Below the pieces are notes generated by a model, which saw only the letters and a program-made list of their open reading frames with translations, was not told where the DNA came from and ran no database searches. Below are positions 17,716 to 26,869 of a stretch of DNA of 64,000 nt, in pieces. A program made the position numbers and the translations under genes. Within the stretch, counting starts at the first letter, position 1; each line of letters starts with the position of its first letter. The stretch comes from Prolixibacteraceae bacterium (GTDB lineage: Bacteria; Bacteroidota; Bacteroidia; Bacteroidales; Prolixibacteraceae), in the NCBI GenBank assembly GCA_019459485.1, contig JAIBEZ010000015.1, positions 18,792 through 82,791 of the forward strand, read 5' to 3'.

Positions 17716-20700
17716 ATGTTTAACAGGCTTGTCAAATATTTTCTCGAAAACCGGCTGGTTACGTTCTTATTCCTGATTGTTTTTGTCGTCTATGGGGCTG
17801 TAACCATGCCTTTCAATTGGCAAACAGGCGTTTTGCCACGCGATCCGGTTCCTGTCGATGCCATTCCGGATATCGGCGACAACCAGCAAATTGTAGCTAC
17901 CGAATGGATGGGCCGTTCGCCGAAAGACATTCAGGATCAGGTAACTTATCCGCTTACCACAGCACTGCTCGGTATTCCGGGCGTTCAGACCATTCGCAGC
18001 ACATCCATGTTCGGGATGTCGTTTATTTACATCATTTTCAAGGATGATGTTGAATTCTATTGGAGTCGTTCGCGTATCCTCGAAAAACTCAGTTCTTTGC
18101 CCTCCGGAACTTTACCTCAAGGCGCACAGCCAACGCTGGGGCCTGATGCAACGGCGCTCGGACAAATCTATTGGTACACACTTGAAGGCCGGAATCCGGA
18201 AACAGGTGAACCCAATGGAGGCTGGGATCCGCAGGAGTTACGCACCATTCAGGATTTCTATGTCAAATACGGACTTTCAACCGCCGAAGGGGTTTCTGAA
18301 GTAGCATCTGTTGGCGGTTTCATCAAGGAATACCAGGTCGATCTTAATCCTGAAGCACTTAAAGCATATGGTGTTACTGTGATGGACGTGATGAATACTG
18401 TACGCAAAAGCAACCTCGATATTGGCGCCGAAACCGTCGAACTGAACAATGTGGAATACATCATCCGTGGTTTAGGGTATATCAAGAACCTTGACGACCT
18501 TGACGCTTCAGTGGTGGCGGTTCGCAACAATGTTCCGGTGCGTATAAAGGATGTGGCCCACACTTCTTTTGGCCCGGCTACCAGGCGCGGCGGTCTCGAC
18601 AAAGCTGGAGCTGAAGCTGTTGGTGCGGTAGTTGTTGCCCGTTATGGCTCCAATCCAATGGAGGTGATCAACAATGTTAAAGAAAAGATCAGGGAAATTG
18701 AAGCTGGATTACCGCAAAAAACGTTGCCTGACGGAACAGTTTCAAAGGTGACGATCGTACCATTTTACGATCGTACAGGTCTGATAAAAGAAACAATCGG
18801 CACACTCGAATCAGCGCTTTCGCACGAAATTCTGATCAGTATCATTGTAATAATCGTACTTGTACTGAACCTGAGGGCTTCGATAATTGTGGCTGGCTTG
18901 CTGCCCATCGGAGTATTGATGACCTTCATTTTAATGCGCTTTTTCGGTGTCGATGCCAACGTGGTAGCCTTGTCGGGTATTGCCATTGCCATCGGCGTGA
19001 TGGTCGATATTGGGATTGTGGATGTGGAAAACATTCTCAGGCATCTGGAAATGCCTGAAAACAAAGGCATTCGAGGCAAAAAACTGATGACGGTCATCTA
19101 CAATGCAACAACCGAAGTTCGTGATGCGGTTGTCACTTCTATTGCCACTACCATCGTTAGTTTTCTCCCAGTATTTGCAATGGAAGCCGCTGAAGGAAAG
19201 CTTTTTCATCCACTAGCCCTGACCAAAACATTTGCTCTTTTATCGGCATTTATCCTTGGCATTGTGGTATTGCCAACACTGGTGCATATATTCTTCCATG
19301 TGCGTTTCGATACAAAAAAGATCCGGAAGGTTTGGAATGCTTGCCTTATTGTAGCTGGTGTTTTGATTGTTGTTTTCTGGCAAATCTGGCCTGCACTGGC
19401 ATTAATTGCCATTGGTTTGAATAATCTGTCAGACCATCGCTGGCCCGAAAATCGCAGGGAATTTCCCAACTACATCAACATTGCCATTACGGTGCTGGTA
19501 GCCGTATTTTTCCTGTCGGAAGAATGGCTGCCACTGGGTGCGCACAATAGCCTGATTGTAAACTTCTTATTTGTTGCAGGTATCATTACAGTTATTCTTG
19601 CTCTTTTAATGTCGATGGTTCATTTTTACGAACCCATATTGAGGTGGGGTTTACGAAACAAATGGAAATTTTTGATGCTTCCGGCATTTACTTTGCTTTT
19701 CGGAATGCTGGCCTGGCTGGGAGCCGAAGGTATTTTTGGGTTTGCTGCCAACGGTTTCGAAAAATTGGGTTGGAGCAGTTTCAGGCAAACTTCAGTATGG
19801 CAGGGAGCTTCAAAATCCTTTCCGGGAACCGGCAAAGAATTTATGCCTTCGCTCAACGAGGGTTCCTTCCTGCTGATGCCGACCAGCATGCCACATTCGA
19901 GCATCGAAAAAAACCTTCAGTATGTCGAAACACTCGATAAACGGCTTTCGGCCATTCCTGAAGTTGAGATTGCCGTTGGTAAATGGGGACGTGTCAATTC
20001 GGCGCTCGACCCGGCACCGGTGCAGATGTTCGAGAATGTGATCAATTATCGTTCGGAGTATATTCTGGATGAAAATGGACATCGGATGCGTTTTAAAGTA
20101 GATCGTGATGACAACTATATTTTTAGGAGTGGCAATAAGTATCATCCTGAAAAAGAGACATTCAGGGTAATTTCTGCCGATAGCCTGATACCCGATTCAA
20201 ATGGCGAATATTTTCGTCAATGGCGGCCTCAGATTAAAAATCCGAATGACATCTGGAACGAAATCGTGAAAGTGACCAATATCCCAGGATTGACTTCCGC
20301 ACCTAAGTTACAGCCTATCGAAGCCCGCCTGGTGATGCTTTCCACAGGAATGCGGGCACCAATGGGATTGAAAGTGTATGGCCCCGATTTGGCAAGCATT
20401 GAAGAAGCCGGTTTGCAATTTGAACAGGCTTTAAAGGAAGTTCCGTCGGTAAAAGCTACCTCGGTTTTCTATGATCGTGCTGTGGGCGCACCTTACATTG
20501 AGATTAAACTTAAACGCGAAGAAATGGCCCGTTATGGAATGAGCGTCAGCGATGTGCAGGAAATTCTGGCAGTAGCTGTAGGCGGCATGTCGCTGAGCAA
20601 TTCGGTGGAAGGACGCGAACGTTTCCCGATACGTGCGCGTTACGCCCGAGAACTGCGTGACAACCCTGAAGATTTGAAACGCATCCTTATTCCGGCAATG

Positions 20701-21570
20701 AACGGCGTTCAAATTCCATTGGGCGAAATTGCCGATCTTGATTATACGCGTGGCGCACAAATGATCCGTAGTGAAAATACATTTCTGGTTGGCTATGTCA
20801 TTTTCGACAAGCTGGAAGGCAAAGCCGAGGTAGATGTGGTAGAAGAAGCCTCCAAAATTTTACAGCAAAAAACAGCTTCCGGAGAGTTAAAATTAAAGGC
20901 GGGTGTATCTTACAAATTCGCTGGGAATTACGAACAGCAAATGCGCGCCACGAAGCGGCTGTCCATTGTAATTCCGATCAGCCTGCTCCTCATATTGCTT
21001 TTGTTGTATTTCCAGTTTAAAACGGTAACAGCCTCATTTATTCATTTTTCAGGTGTTTTTGTAGCCTTTGCCGGTGGATTTATCATGCTGTGGCTATACG
21101 GTCAGGGTTGGTTCATGAACTTCGATATTGCCGGAATTAACCTCCGCGACATGTTCCAGATGCACACCATTAATCTGAGTGTTGCGGTGTGGGTCGGTTT
21201 CATTGCCTTGTTTGGGATCGCCACCAACGATGGGGTAATTATGGGGACATATATTCATCAGGTTTTTGAACAGCGGCATCCATCAACTGTACACCAAGTC
21301 CGTGAAGCAGTGGTCGCCGCCGGGCTGAAACGGGTACGCCCAGCCATGATGACTACCGCAGTTGCAGTTATTGCGCTTTTGCCTGTGCTTACTTCAACCG
21401 GAAAAGGAGCCGACATCATGATTCCGATGGCCATTCCAACTTTCGGCGGAATGATTATCCAGGTGATGACCGTTTTTGTAGTTCCCCTGTTTCAATCGAT
21501 GTGGCGCGAGAATGCAGTGAAAAAAGGAAATACCTACTTAGACACAAAAAATAACCACATAGGCACATAG
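17716..21570 (+). CDS. cusA: CusA/CzcA-type heavy-metal RND efflux permease
   Basis: 1284 residues from ATG 17716. The frame is open from 17638, but MFNRLVKYFLENRLVTFLF is the normal beginning of this family. It is an inner-membrane proton-driven pump with 12 predicted TM helices and two large periplasmic loops. TM4 carries the proton-relay acid in IAIAIGVMVDIGIVDVEN. HME-type markers include the early GVLPRDPVPVDAIPDIGDNQ and DPAPVQMFENVINY. It is probably copper/silver type because CopA and many HMA proteins surround it, but zinc/cobalt specificity cannot be excluded. An insertion of extra hydrophobic segments between about residues 560 and 690 is longer than in E. coli CusA. It is followed by channel and adaptor genes. 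Confidence 0.93.
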   Translation: MFNRLVKYFLENRLVTFLFLIVFVVYGAVTMPFNWQTGVLPRDPVPVDAIPDIGDNQQIVATEWMGRSPKDIQDQVTYPLTTALLGIPGVQTIRSTSMFGMSFIYIIFKDDVEFYWSRSRILEKLSSLPSGTLPQGAQPTLGPDATALGQIYWYTLEGRNPETGEPNGGWDPQELRTIQDFYVKYGLSTAEGVSEVASVGGFIKEYQVDLNPEALKAYGVTVMDVMNTVRKSNLDIGAETVELNNVEYIIRGLGYIKNLDDLDASVVAVRNNVPVRIKDVAHTSFGPATRRGGLDKAGAEAVGAVVVARYGSNPMEVINNVKEKIREIEAGLPQKTLPDGTVSKVTIVPFYDRTGLIKETIGTLESALSHEILISIIVIIVLVLNLRASIIVAGLLPIGVLMTFILMRFFGVDANVVALSGIAIAIGVMVDIGIVDVENILRHLEMPENKGIRGKKLMTVIYNATTEVRDAVVTSIATTIVSFLPVFAMEAAEGKLFHPLALTKTFALLSAFILGIVVLPTLVHIFFHVRFDTKKIRKVWNACLIVAGVLIVVFWQIWPALALIAIGLNNLSDHRWPENRREFPNYINIAITVLVAVFFLSEEWLPLGAHNSLIVNFLFVAGIITVILALLMSMVHFYEPILRWGLRNKWKFLMLPAFTLLFGMLAWLGAEGIFGFAANGFEKLGWSSFRQTSVWQGASKSFPGTGKEFMPSLNEGSFLLMPTSMPHSSIEKNLQYVETLDKRLSAIPEVEIAVGKWGRVNSALDPAPVQMFENVINYRSEYILDENGHRMRFKVDRDDNYIFRSGNKYHPEKETFRVISADSLIPDSNGEYFRQWRPQIKNPNDIWNEIVKVTNIPGLTSAPKLQPIEARLVMLSTGMRAPMGLKVYGPDLASIEEAGLQFEQALKEVPSVKATSVFYDRAVGAPYIEIKLKREEMARYGMSVSDVQEILAVAVGGMSLSNSVEGRERFPIRARYARELRDNPEDLKRILIPAMNGVQIPLGEIADLDYTRGAQMIRSENTFLVGYVIFDKLEGKAEVDVVEEASKILQQKTASGELKLKAGVSYKFAGNYEQQMRATKRLSIVIPISLLLILLLLYFQFKTVTASFIHFSGVFVAFAGGFIMLWLYGQGWFMNFDIAGINLRDMFQMHTINLSVAVWVGFIALFGIATNDGVIMGTYIHQVFEQRHPSTVHQVREAVVAAGLKRVRPAMMTTAVAVIALLPVLTSTGKGADIMIPMAIPTFGGMIIQVMTVFVVPLFQSMWRENAVKKGNTYLDTKNNHIGT

Positions 21571-21608
21571 AACACATAGTTTTTATTTTTCAATGTGTCT
21601 ATGTGGTT
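21553..21608. repeat. Inverted repeat spanning the cusA stop codon
   Basis: AACCACATAGGCACAT (21553-21568) pairs with ATGTGTCTATGTGGTT (21593-21608) with one G-T wobble; the loop is 24 nt and T-rich. The repeat includes the last codons of cusA, and CACATAG occurs three times in it. It may be a dispersed repeat or an mRNA-processing hairpin between pump and channel genes. Confidence 0.65.
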
Positions 21609-21622
21609 TTAAAATATAACAG

Positions 21623-23026
21623 ATGAATAAACTAATAATATTTACCGGCATACTTTTACTCAGCTTATCTTCATATTCTCAGGATTCGCTGATGGTTTAT
21701 CTGGAGATTGCGGCCAAAAACAACCCGTCCGTCCAGCAAAAATTTACAGAATATCAGGCCGCACTTCAAAAAGTGCCACAGGTAGGCAGTTTACCCGATC
21801 CTGAATTAAGCCTGGGCATATTTCTTAGTCCGATGGAATTGGTTGGTGGCAACCAGGTGGCCGATATCCGCCTGATGCAAATGCTTCCATGGTTTGGTGT
21901 ACTGAAAAATGCCAAAGATGAGATGGGACTAATGGCAAAAGCCAAATTCGAATCGTTCCGTGACACTAAATTGCAGGTATTCTTCGATTTGCAGCAAACC
22001 TGGTACGAACTGTATAAAACACAGCAAGCCATTCAGATTTCAGAAAAGAATCTCAAGCTTCTGCGCACATTGGAGAGACTTTCTCTGGTTAAATTTAAAG
22101 TTGCTTCATCCGGCAGAAACAGTGCTTCGTCTTCAGGTGGAGCAATGCCATCAGAAACTGCGACTTCGGGCGCTTCTGGAATGCAAGCGATGGGTGGAGC
22201 TTCTGGAGGTAATTCAGGAAATGCCTCAGTTAGCACCTCGCCATCCATGCCAAGCAGTCCGATGGCAACCTCAGGAAGTTCGGGTTTGGCTGATTTATAT
22301 CGCATTCAGATGGAAATTGGTGAACTTGAAAACAACATTACTTTGCTGAAAGACCAACAGAACACGATTGTCGCAAGATTCAATGGTTACTTGAACAGAC
22401 CGATGCAATCAGCAGTTTCATTGCCTGATACGCTAAAACAGGATACATTGAATATCCCACTATTGGCCGTTTCCGACAGTATGCTCGTCAACCATCCGAT
22501 GTTGGGAATGCTGAAATTCGAAGGGCAATCGTTCGAGGCACGCAAACAAATGGTCTCACGAATGAGTTACCCGATGGTTGGTCTGGGTTTGAATTATTCG
22601 CTAATCAACAAAAATCCGATGTCAACTTCAGAAATGAATGGTGGCGACATGGTTATGCCGATGGTGACAGTTACTTTGCCCATTTACCGGAAGAAGTACA
22701 AAGCCATGCAGGACGAAGCCGACCTGATGAAAACTGCGACTAAACAAGGATTTCAGGCAACGGCTAATTCGTTGCAAACCGAATATTACGAAGCCATACA
22801 AAATTATCAGGATGCGGATCGCAGAATCTCACTTTATTCAAGGCAAAATCAATTGGCCAATCAGTCATTGAACATCCTGATGAAAAGCTTTTCTGCTTCC
22901 GGGGCAGGATTGACCGATCTTCTTCGTATCCGTCAGCAAACGCTCGACTACGAGCTGAAACAGGTGGAAGCAGTGGCTGACTTTAACACAGCAACAGCCA
23001 AACTAAAACGTTTAATGGCTTATTAA
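21623..23026 (+). CDS. TolC-family outer-membrane channel of the metal efflux system
   Basis: 467 residues: a signal peptide (MNKLIIFTGILLLSLSSYSQ) without a lipobox Cys, then two TolC-type outer-membrane efflux repeats rich in long helices (SLPDPELSLGIFLSPMELVG, then LPIYRKKYKAMQDEADLM). About 60 residues in the first periplasmic helical region (roughly 165-225) are a Ser/Gly/Ala/Met low-complexity insert that is not typical of CusC. Placed between pump and adaptor genes, it is the presumed outer-membrane exit duct. Confidence 0.88.
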   Translation: MNKLIIFTGILLLSLSSYSQDSLMVYLEIAAKNNPSVQQKFTEYQAALQKVPQVGSLPDPELSLGIFLSPMELVGGNQVADIRLMQMLPWFGVLKNAKDEMGLMAKAKFESFRDTKLQVFFDLQQTWYELYKTQQAIQISEKNLKLLRTLERLSLVKFKVASSGRNSASSSGGAMPSETATSGASGMQAMGGASGGNSGNASVSTSPSMPSSPMATSGSSGLADLYRIQMEIGELENNITLLKDQQNTIVARFNGYLNRPMQSAVSLPDTLKQDTLNIPLLAVSDSMLVNHPMLGMLKFEGQSFEARKQMVSRMSYPMVGLGLNYSLINKNPMSTSEMNGGDMVMPMVTVTLPIYRKKYKAMQDEADLMKTATKQGFQATANSLQTEYYEAIQNYQDADRRISLYSRQNQLANQSLNILMKSFSASGAGLTDLLRIRQQTLDYELKQVEAVADFNTATAKLKRLMAY

Positions 23027-23049
23027 AAACTACAGTAAATTAAGTAATT

Positions 23050-24612
23050 ATGAAAAATATATTTTCAAACCAATTTACCCGATACGGGTTATTCGCTGTT
23101 ATTGGATTGTTTATCGGATGGGCGGTTTTTCATTCGCCTGAAAAAGCTGAGGAAAAGCACAATCATTCCGAAGAGGAAGCAAAATCCGAAATATGGACCT
23201 GTTCCATGCACCCGCAAATACGGATGGATAAACCCGGAAAATGCCCGATTTGCGCGATGGATCTGATTACAGTCAATCAGAGTGGAGATGTGTCAGTTGA
23301 TCCTTCGGCCATACACTTTACCAAAGAAGCCGCACAGCTCGCCAATGTGCTTACTTCGGTAGTTTCGAGCCAAAAGCCGGTAAAAGAAGTGCGGCTGTAC
23401 GGAAAAGTGCAAGCCGACGAACGTTTGCTGCAAAGCCAGGTTGCCTATATTTCCGGACGCATCGAAAAATTGCTGGTCAACTTTACCGGAGAGACAGTTC
23501 GGAAAGGCCAGACACTGGCGGTTATCTATTCGCCTGAACTGGTTACCGCCCAGCAGGAATTACTGGAAGCGGCAAAAACCAAACAGCAAGAACCCGAAAT
23601 TTACGAAGCGTCCAAAGAAAAACTACGTCAATGGAAACTAACAGATAAGCAAATCTCGGAAATCGAAAATTCGGGTAAAGTGCAGGCCAACATGGAAGTG
23701 GAATCTACTGCCAGCGGCATTGTTACAGCCAGGCGCGTAAACAACGGCGACTATGTCAGTCAGGGTTCTGTGCTGTACGAAGTCTCCGACCTCTCGCGCG
23801 TTTGGGTGCTATTCGACGCGTACGAAAGCGATCTTCCATTCCTGAAAAAGGGCGACAAGGTGGAATTCACGATCCAGGCATTGCCGGGCTCCAGCTACTC
23901 CGGAAATATAATTTTTATCGACCCCATGATTGATCCGGTGAACCGCGTGGCCAAAGTTCGTGTTGAAATCAGCAATTCGGGCGGCAAGCTAAAGCCTGAA
24001 ATGTTTGCAACCGGCTCGGTAAAATCGAACCTCGATGAATACAATGACATGCTGGTTATTCCGCGCTCGGCTGTATTGTGGACTGGCAAACGCTCCATCG
24101 TGTATGTGAAGCAGCCCGGCAACGACCCGATTTTCAAAATGAGGGAAATAGGAATAGGCCCCATGCTGGGGAACAGTTATGTGGTAACAGATGGATTATC
24201 TGAAGGCGAGGAAATTGTTACTGAAGGAACATTCAGCGTTGATGCTGCTGCTCAATTGGAAGGCAAACCCAGCATGATGAACTCTATATCAGATACTCAG
24301 GGGCTGACTTCAAGTCAAACACTGAGCAAAACAACTCAAAGTGAAAACCTCACTAAACTACAGGTGAAGGTTTCGGGCAATTGCGACATGTGCAAAAACC
24401 GGATTGAAACTGCCGCGAAATCGGTTTCCGGAGTAGTTTCTGCCGAATGGAATCCCGCAGATAAGCTGCTACGTTTACAGATTGATGCCACCAAAACCAA
24501 TTCGGACACGGTACAGAAAACAATAGCAAAAGCTGGTCACGACACCGAAAAACACAAAGCTCCGGACAATATTTATAAGGAACTTCCGGAGTGTTGCCTA
24601 TACCGGAAATAG
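23050..24612 (+). CDS. cusB: CusB-type periplasmic adaptor fused to a C-terminal HMA domain
   Basis: 520 residues. An N-terminal membrane anchor/signal (about 8-27) leads to a His-rich linker and a heavy-metal-binding segment with the WTCSMHPQ...KCPICAMDL pattern (about 55-78). The membrane-fusion core follows, with hairpin, lipoyl and barrel domains (YISGRIEKLLVNFTGETVRK, SQGSVLYEVSDLSRVWVLF). After a Ser/Thr/Gln linker comes a C-terminal HMA domain (about 437-520) with VSGNCDMCKNRIETAAK, GHDTEKHKAPDNIYKELPE and a CC pair. Fusion of two metal-binding modules to an adaptor suggests metal capture in the periplasm and delivery to the CusA-like pump. It is 23 bp after the channel gene. Confidence 0.92.
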   Translation: MKNIFSNQFTRYGLFAVIGLFIGWAVFHSPEKAEEKHNHSEEEAKSEIWTCSMHPQIRMDKPGKCPICAMDLITVNQSGDVSVDPSAIHFTKEAAQLANVLTSVVSSQKPVKEVRLYGKVQADERLLQSQVAYISGRIEKLLVNFTGETVRKGQTLAVIYSPELVTAQQELLEAAKTKQQEPEIYEASKEKLRQWKLTDKQISEIENSGKVQANMEVESTASGIVTARRVNNGDYVSQGSVLYEVSDLSRVWVLFDAYESDLPFLKKGDKVEFTIQALPGSSYSGNIIFIDPMIDPVNRVAKVRVEISNSGGKLKPEMFATGSVKSNLDEYNDMLVIPRSAVLWTGKRSIVYVKQPGNDPIFKMREIGIGPMLGNSYVVTDGLSEGEEIVTEGTFSVDAAAQLEGKPSMMNSISDTQGLTSSQTLSKTTQSENLTKLQVKVSGNCDMCKNRIETAAKSVSGVVSAEWNPADKLLRLQIDATKTNSDTVQKTIAKAGHDTEKHKAPDNIYKELPECCLYRK

Positions 24613-24770
24613 CAATAAACGTTCTTATTCAAGGTCATACACCAAACAGGCTGTATTCTAAAATGTGAGATTCATGTAATTTATTCACGAAATTGTGTAA
24701 AGCTTTTAGTTTTCATGGTGGTCATATTTGTATGCTGATAAATTGAATGTTTAATCTTAAAACAGAAATC

Positions 24771-24911
24771 ATGAAACCAATTGATTTTTTATTCAATGGA
24801 CTTGGAAACAATGTAGTAAGCGATCAAATGGATTCTCACCATAGCGTGAGCAAAGGCAAGCATCCTGAAGCTAGCTTACAACAGGCGAACTACAATGTAA
24901 TTAATCTCTAA
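24771..24911 (+). CDS. Candidate small protein, 46 residues
   Basis: ATG 24771 opens a frame to TAA at 24911 beginning MKPIDFLFNGLGNNVVSD and containing a His-rich stretch (MDSHHSVSKGKHPE) before a polar C-terminus. It lies between the CusB fusion gene and the next HMA gene, where about 390 bp would otherwise be empty; 24613-24770 shows nothing else I can name. The His and Met residues fit a metal setting, but no family is recognised and the coding call rests on position and a clean frame only. Confidence 0.4.
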   Translation: MKPIDFLFNGLGNNVVSDQMDSHHSVSKGKHPEASLQQANYNVINL

Positions 24912-25006
24912 TGCTTTATAATTAAAGAGCAACGAACGTCATTCACAAAGTGTATTTGACGAATTATCGGGATCGAAAGGTCCAATTAAATTATCACATT
25001 GTAAAA

Positions 25007-25396
25007 ATGAATAAAATGAAAACTAGAATTTTAAGTATTGTTACCCTGTTTATGTTTGGAGTAATGGCAGTTTCTGCCTCAAATAAAACAGAAAATTTCA
25101 AAGTTTATGGAAACTGCGAAATGTGTAAAGCGCGAATCGAAAAAGCGGCTAAGTCGGTTGATGGCGTATCAGTTGCTGACTGGAATGCAGAAACCAAAAT
25201 GATTGCACTGACTTTTGATGATTCAAAAACAGACGTGAATAAAGTTCAGCAAGCCATTGCAAAAGTTGGTCACGATACCGACATGCACAAAGCTACTGAT
25301 GAAGCTTACAACAAAATAGCAGATTGTTGCAAGTACGAAAGAGTAAAAACTGAAACTAAAAAAGTTGAAAAACTGAAAGTGGAACCCCTGAAATAA
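25007..25396 (+). CDS. Secreted HMA domain protein
   Basis: 129 residues from ATG 25007 (a second ATG at 25016 is equally plausible; the frame is open from 24950). A signal peptide (MKTRILSIVTLFMFGVMAVSA) is followed by an HMA domain with YGNCEMCKARIEKAAKSVDG, VGHDTDMHKATDEAYNKIA and DCCKYE. A Lys/Glu-rich tail (VKTETKKVEKLKVEPLK) follows. It is a close paralogue of the proteins at 17254 and of the CusB C-terminus and is presumably a periplasmic copper carrier. A terminator lies 32 bp beyond the stop. Confidence 0.87.
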   Translation: MNKMKTRILSIVTLFMFGVMAVSASNKTENFKVYGNCEMCKARIEKAAKSVDGVSVADWNAETKMIALTFDDSKTDVNKVQQAIAKVGHDTDMHKATDEAYNKIADCCKYERVKTETKKVEKLKVEPLK

Positions 25397-25427
25397 GGAA
25401 AATCAGGTTGAGAATAATTTTTATTCT

Positions 25428-25460
25428 ACAGATCCGGTGATTTGAAATCATCGGATCTGT
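25428..25460 (+). terminator. Intrinsic terminator after the HMA gene
   Basis: ACAGATCCGGTGAT pairs with ATCATCGGATCTGT over 14 bp (one wobble) around a TTGAA loop and is followed by TTTGTTTT. It closes the efflux operon. The sequence resembles other TTGAA-apex hairpins in the window (36652, 38085, 60343). Confidence 0.8.
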
Positions 25461-25470
25461 TTGTTTTAGC

Positions 25471-25672
25471 CCAAGACATAAACTGGAAAGATTCGAAGCT
25501 CCTGACAATGTTTACAGCAGACTTCAGGGATGTTTTGTTTATACCAAAATAAAGCCTCATAAAATTCTGCGGGCTGATGAACAAATCTATCGGGCCTGTT
25601 TGTTTAAATGCCGGAACTTACTCCGAAAACTTTAAAGCTCCTGATGATGTTTATAGTGAGCTTCGGGAATAA
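25471..25672 (+). pseudogene. Two eroded C-terminal HMA-protein fragments
   Basis: In one frame 25471-25554 reads RHKLERFEAPDNVYSRLQGC followed by FVYTK. It aligns with HDTEKHKAPDNIYKELPECC of the CusB fusion, including the terminal Cys and Tyr positions. In another frame 25601-25672 reads NAGTYSENFKAPDDVYSEL and then RE and a stop, again matching the KAGHDTEKHKAPDNIY segment. Both lack the metal-binding half and any start. They are best read as remains of tandem HMA gene copies. The rest of the 25461-25762 gap shows no gene. Confidence 0.6.
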
Positions 25673-25762
25673 TGGTCGTAACGTAAATAATATATTCCTG
25701 AAACATAAACTTTCTTCGTTTAAATCGTAAAAGAGAATTCACCATTTAAAACTCATAAAAAA

Positions 25763-26179
25763 ATGAAGTACTACATCAGTAAAAAAATAGACGCCACCTT
25801 CGAGCAGGCTATTGATCGGGTCAAAGAATCGTTGATGAACGAAGGCTTTGGCGTATTGTCCGAAATTAACATACACGATAAACTGAAAGAAAAACTGGAT
25901 GTTAATTTTAGAAGATATACCATTCTTGGCGCATGTAATCCGGCGTACGCCTACAAAGCGCTTCAAAATGAAGACAAGGTTGGCACCATGCTCCCTTGTA
26001 ATGTAATCGTACAGGAACTGAAGAAAAATGAAATTGAAGTAGCTGCCATTGATCCGGTTGCATCGATGATGGCTGTTGACAACCCCAAACTGGCCAAACT
26101 TGCCGGTGAAATCAAAGTAAAACTCGAACGGGTTATCGAAACCTTGCATACCGGAGTTGAATCGTTCGGATTGGTTTAA
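25763..26179 (+). CDS. DUF302 family protein
   Basis: 138 residues, cytoplasmic, covering one DUF302 domain: KYYISKKIDATFEQAIDRVK, EGFGVLSEINIHDKLKEKL, YTILGACNPAYAYKAL, and VGTMLPCNVIVQEL with a conserved Cys in each of the last two segments. The function is not established; such proteins often sit with metal- or sulfur-related genes. Here it heads a group with a CDF-like transporter and an HMA-AraC regulator. The start is the only ATG that keeps the full domain. Confidence 0.87.
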   Translation: MKYYISKKIDATFEQAIDRVKESLMNEGFGVLSEINIHDKLKEKLDVNFRRYTILGACNPAYAYKALQNEDKVGTMLPCNVIVQELKKNEIEVAAIDPVASMMAVDNPKLAKLAGEIKVKLERVIETLHTGVESFGLV

Positions 26180-26216
26180 TTTCAGCAATGGAATGAGACT
26201 TTAACAAAAAAAAGCA

Positions 26217-26858
26217 ATGGAATTTTCGGAAGAAAAACTTTATAAAAAGGCCTATCTACTCAGCTTGTTTACCATTTTTTACAACCTTGTAGAAGGCCTT
26301 GTCTCTATGTTTTTGGGTTACGAAGACGAAACTTTAGCTTTGTTCGGATTTGGGGTCGATAGTTTTATCGAAGTCATGTCGGGCATTGGTATTGCCATCA
26401 TGATCCGGCGAATCCGGCAAAATCCGGCAAGTTCAAAAAGTGAGTTCGAAATTAAGGCTTTAAAAATAACAGGCACTGCGTTTTACATCCTTTCTGTCGG
26501 TTTATTGGTGGGCATTGTTTTATCACTCGTTAGCAATCACAAGCCCGAAACCACGCTTTGGGGCGTAATTATTTCGTTAATATCCATTGCCGTAATGGTT
26601 TGGCTGATGAATGCCAAAAAGGCCACCGGGAAAAAACTTCATTCCGACCCCATTATTTCTGATGCCAATTGCACCAGGGTTTGCGTGTATATGTCGGTTG
26701 TATTGCTGGTTTCAAGCCTGATCTATGAATTCACCGGTTTTGCCTATGCCGATGTTATTGGAGCAGCCGGATTGATTTACTTCTCGGTTTCGGAAGGGAA
26801 AGAGGCCTTTGAAAAAGCAAAGGGGAAAAGCTGTTGCTGTAGTTGTGAGCACGATTAA
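26217..26858 (+). CDS. CDF-like cation transporter
   Basis: 213 residues with about six hydrophobic segments. The first pair of helices carries LFGFGVDSFIEVMSGIGIAI, the acidic site resembling the metal-binding helix of cation diffusion facilitators, and YADVIGAAGLIYFSVSEGKEAF recalls the matching helix in the second half. The C-terminal cytoplasmic domain of normal CDFs is missing; in its place is a short Cys-rich tail (SCCCSCEHD) that could bind metal. It follows the DUF302 gene by 37 bp and precedes the HMA-AraC gene by 11 bp, suggesting one transcript. Confidence 0.78.
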   Translation: MEFSEEKLYKKAYLLSLFTIFYNLVEGLVSMFLGYEDETLALFGFGVDSFIEVMSGIGIAIMIRRIRQNPASSKSEFEIKALKITGTAFYILSVGLLVGIVLSLVSNHKPETTLWGVIISLISIAVMVWLMNAKKATGKKLHSDPIISDANCTRVCVYMSVVLLVSSLIYEFTGFAYADVIGAAGLIYFSVSEGKEAFEKAKGKSCCCSCEHD

Positions 26859-26869
26859 TATTCAATAGT

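Noticed and set aside
18258..18602. Long antisense ORFs under cusA and other genes
   Set aside because: They mirror codon bias of the sense gene and show no domain or start context; the same applies to antisense frames under pepF, copA and aguA.
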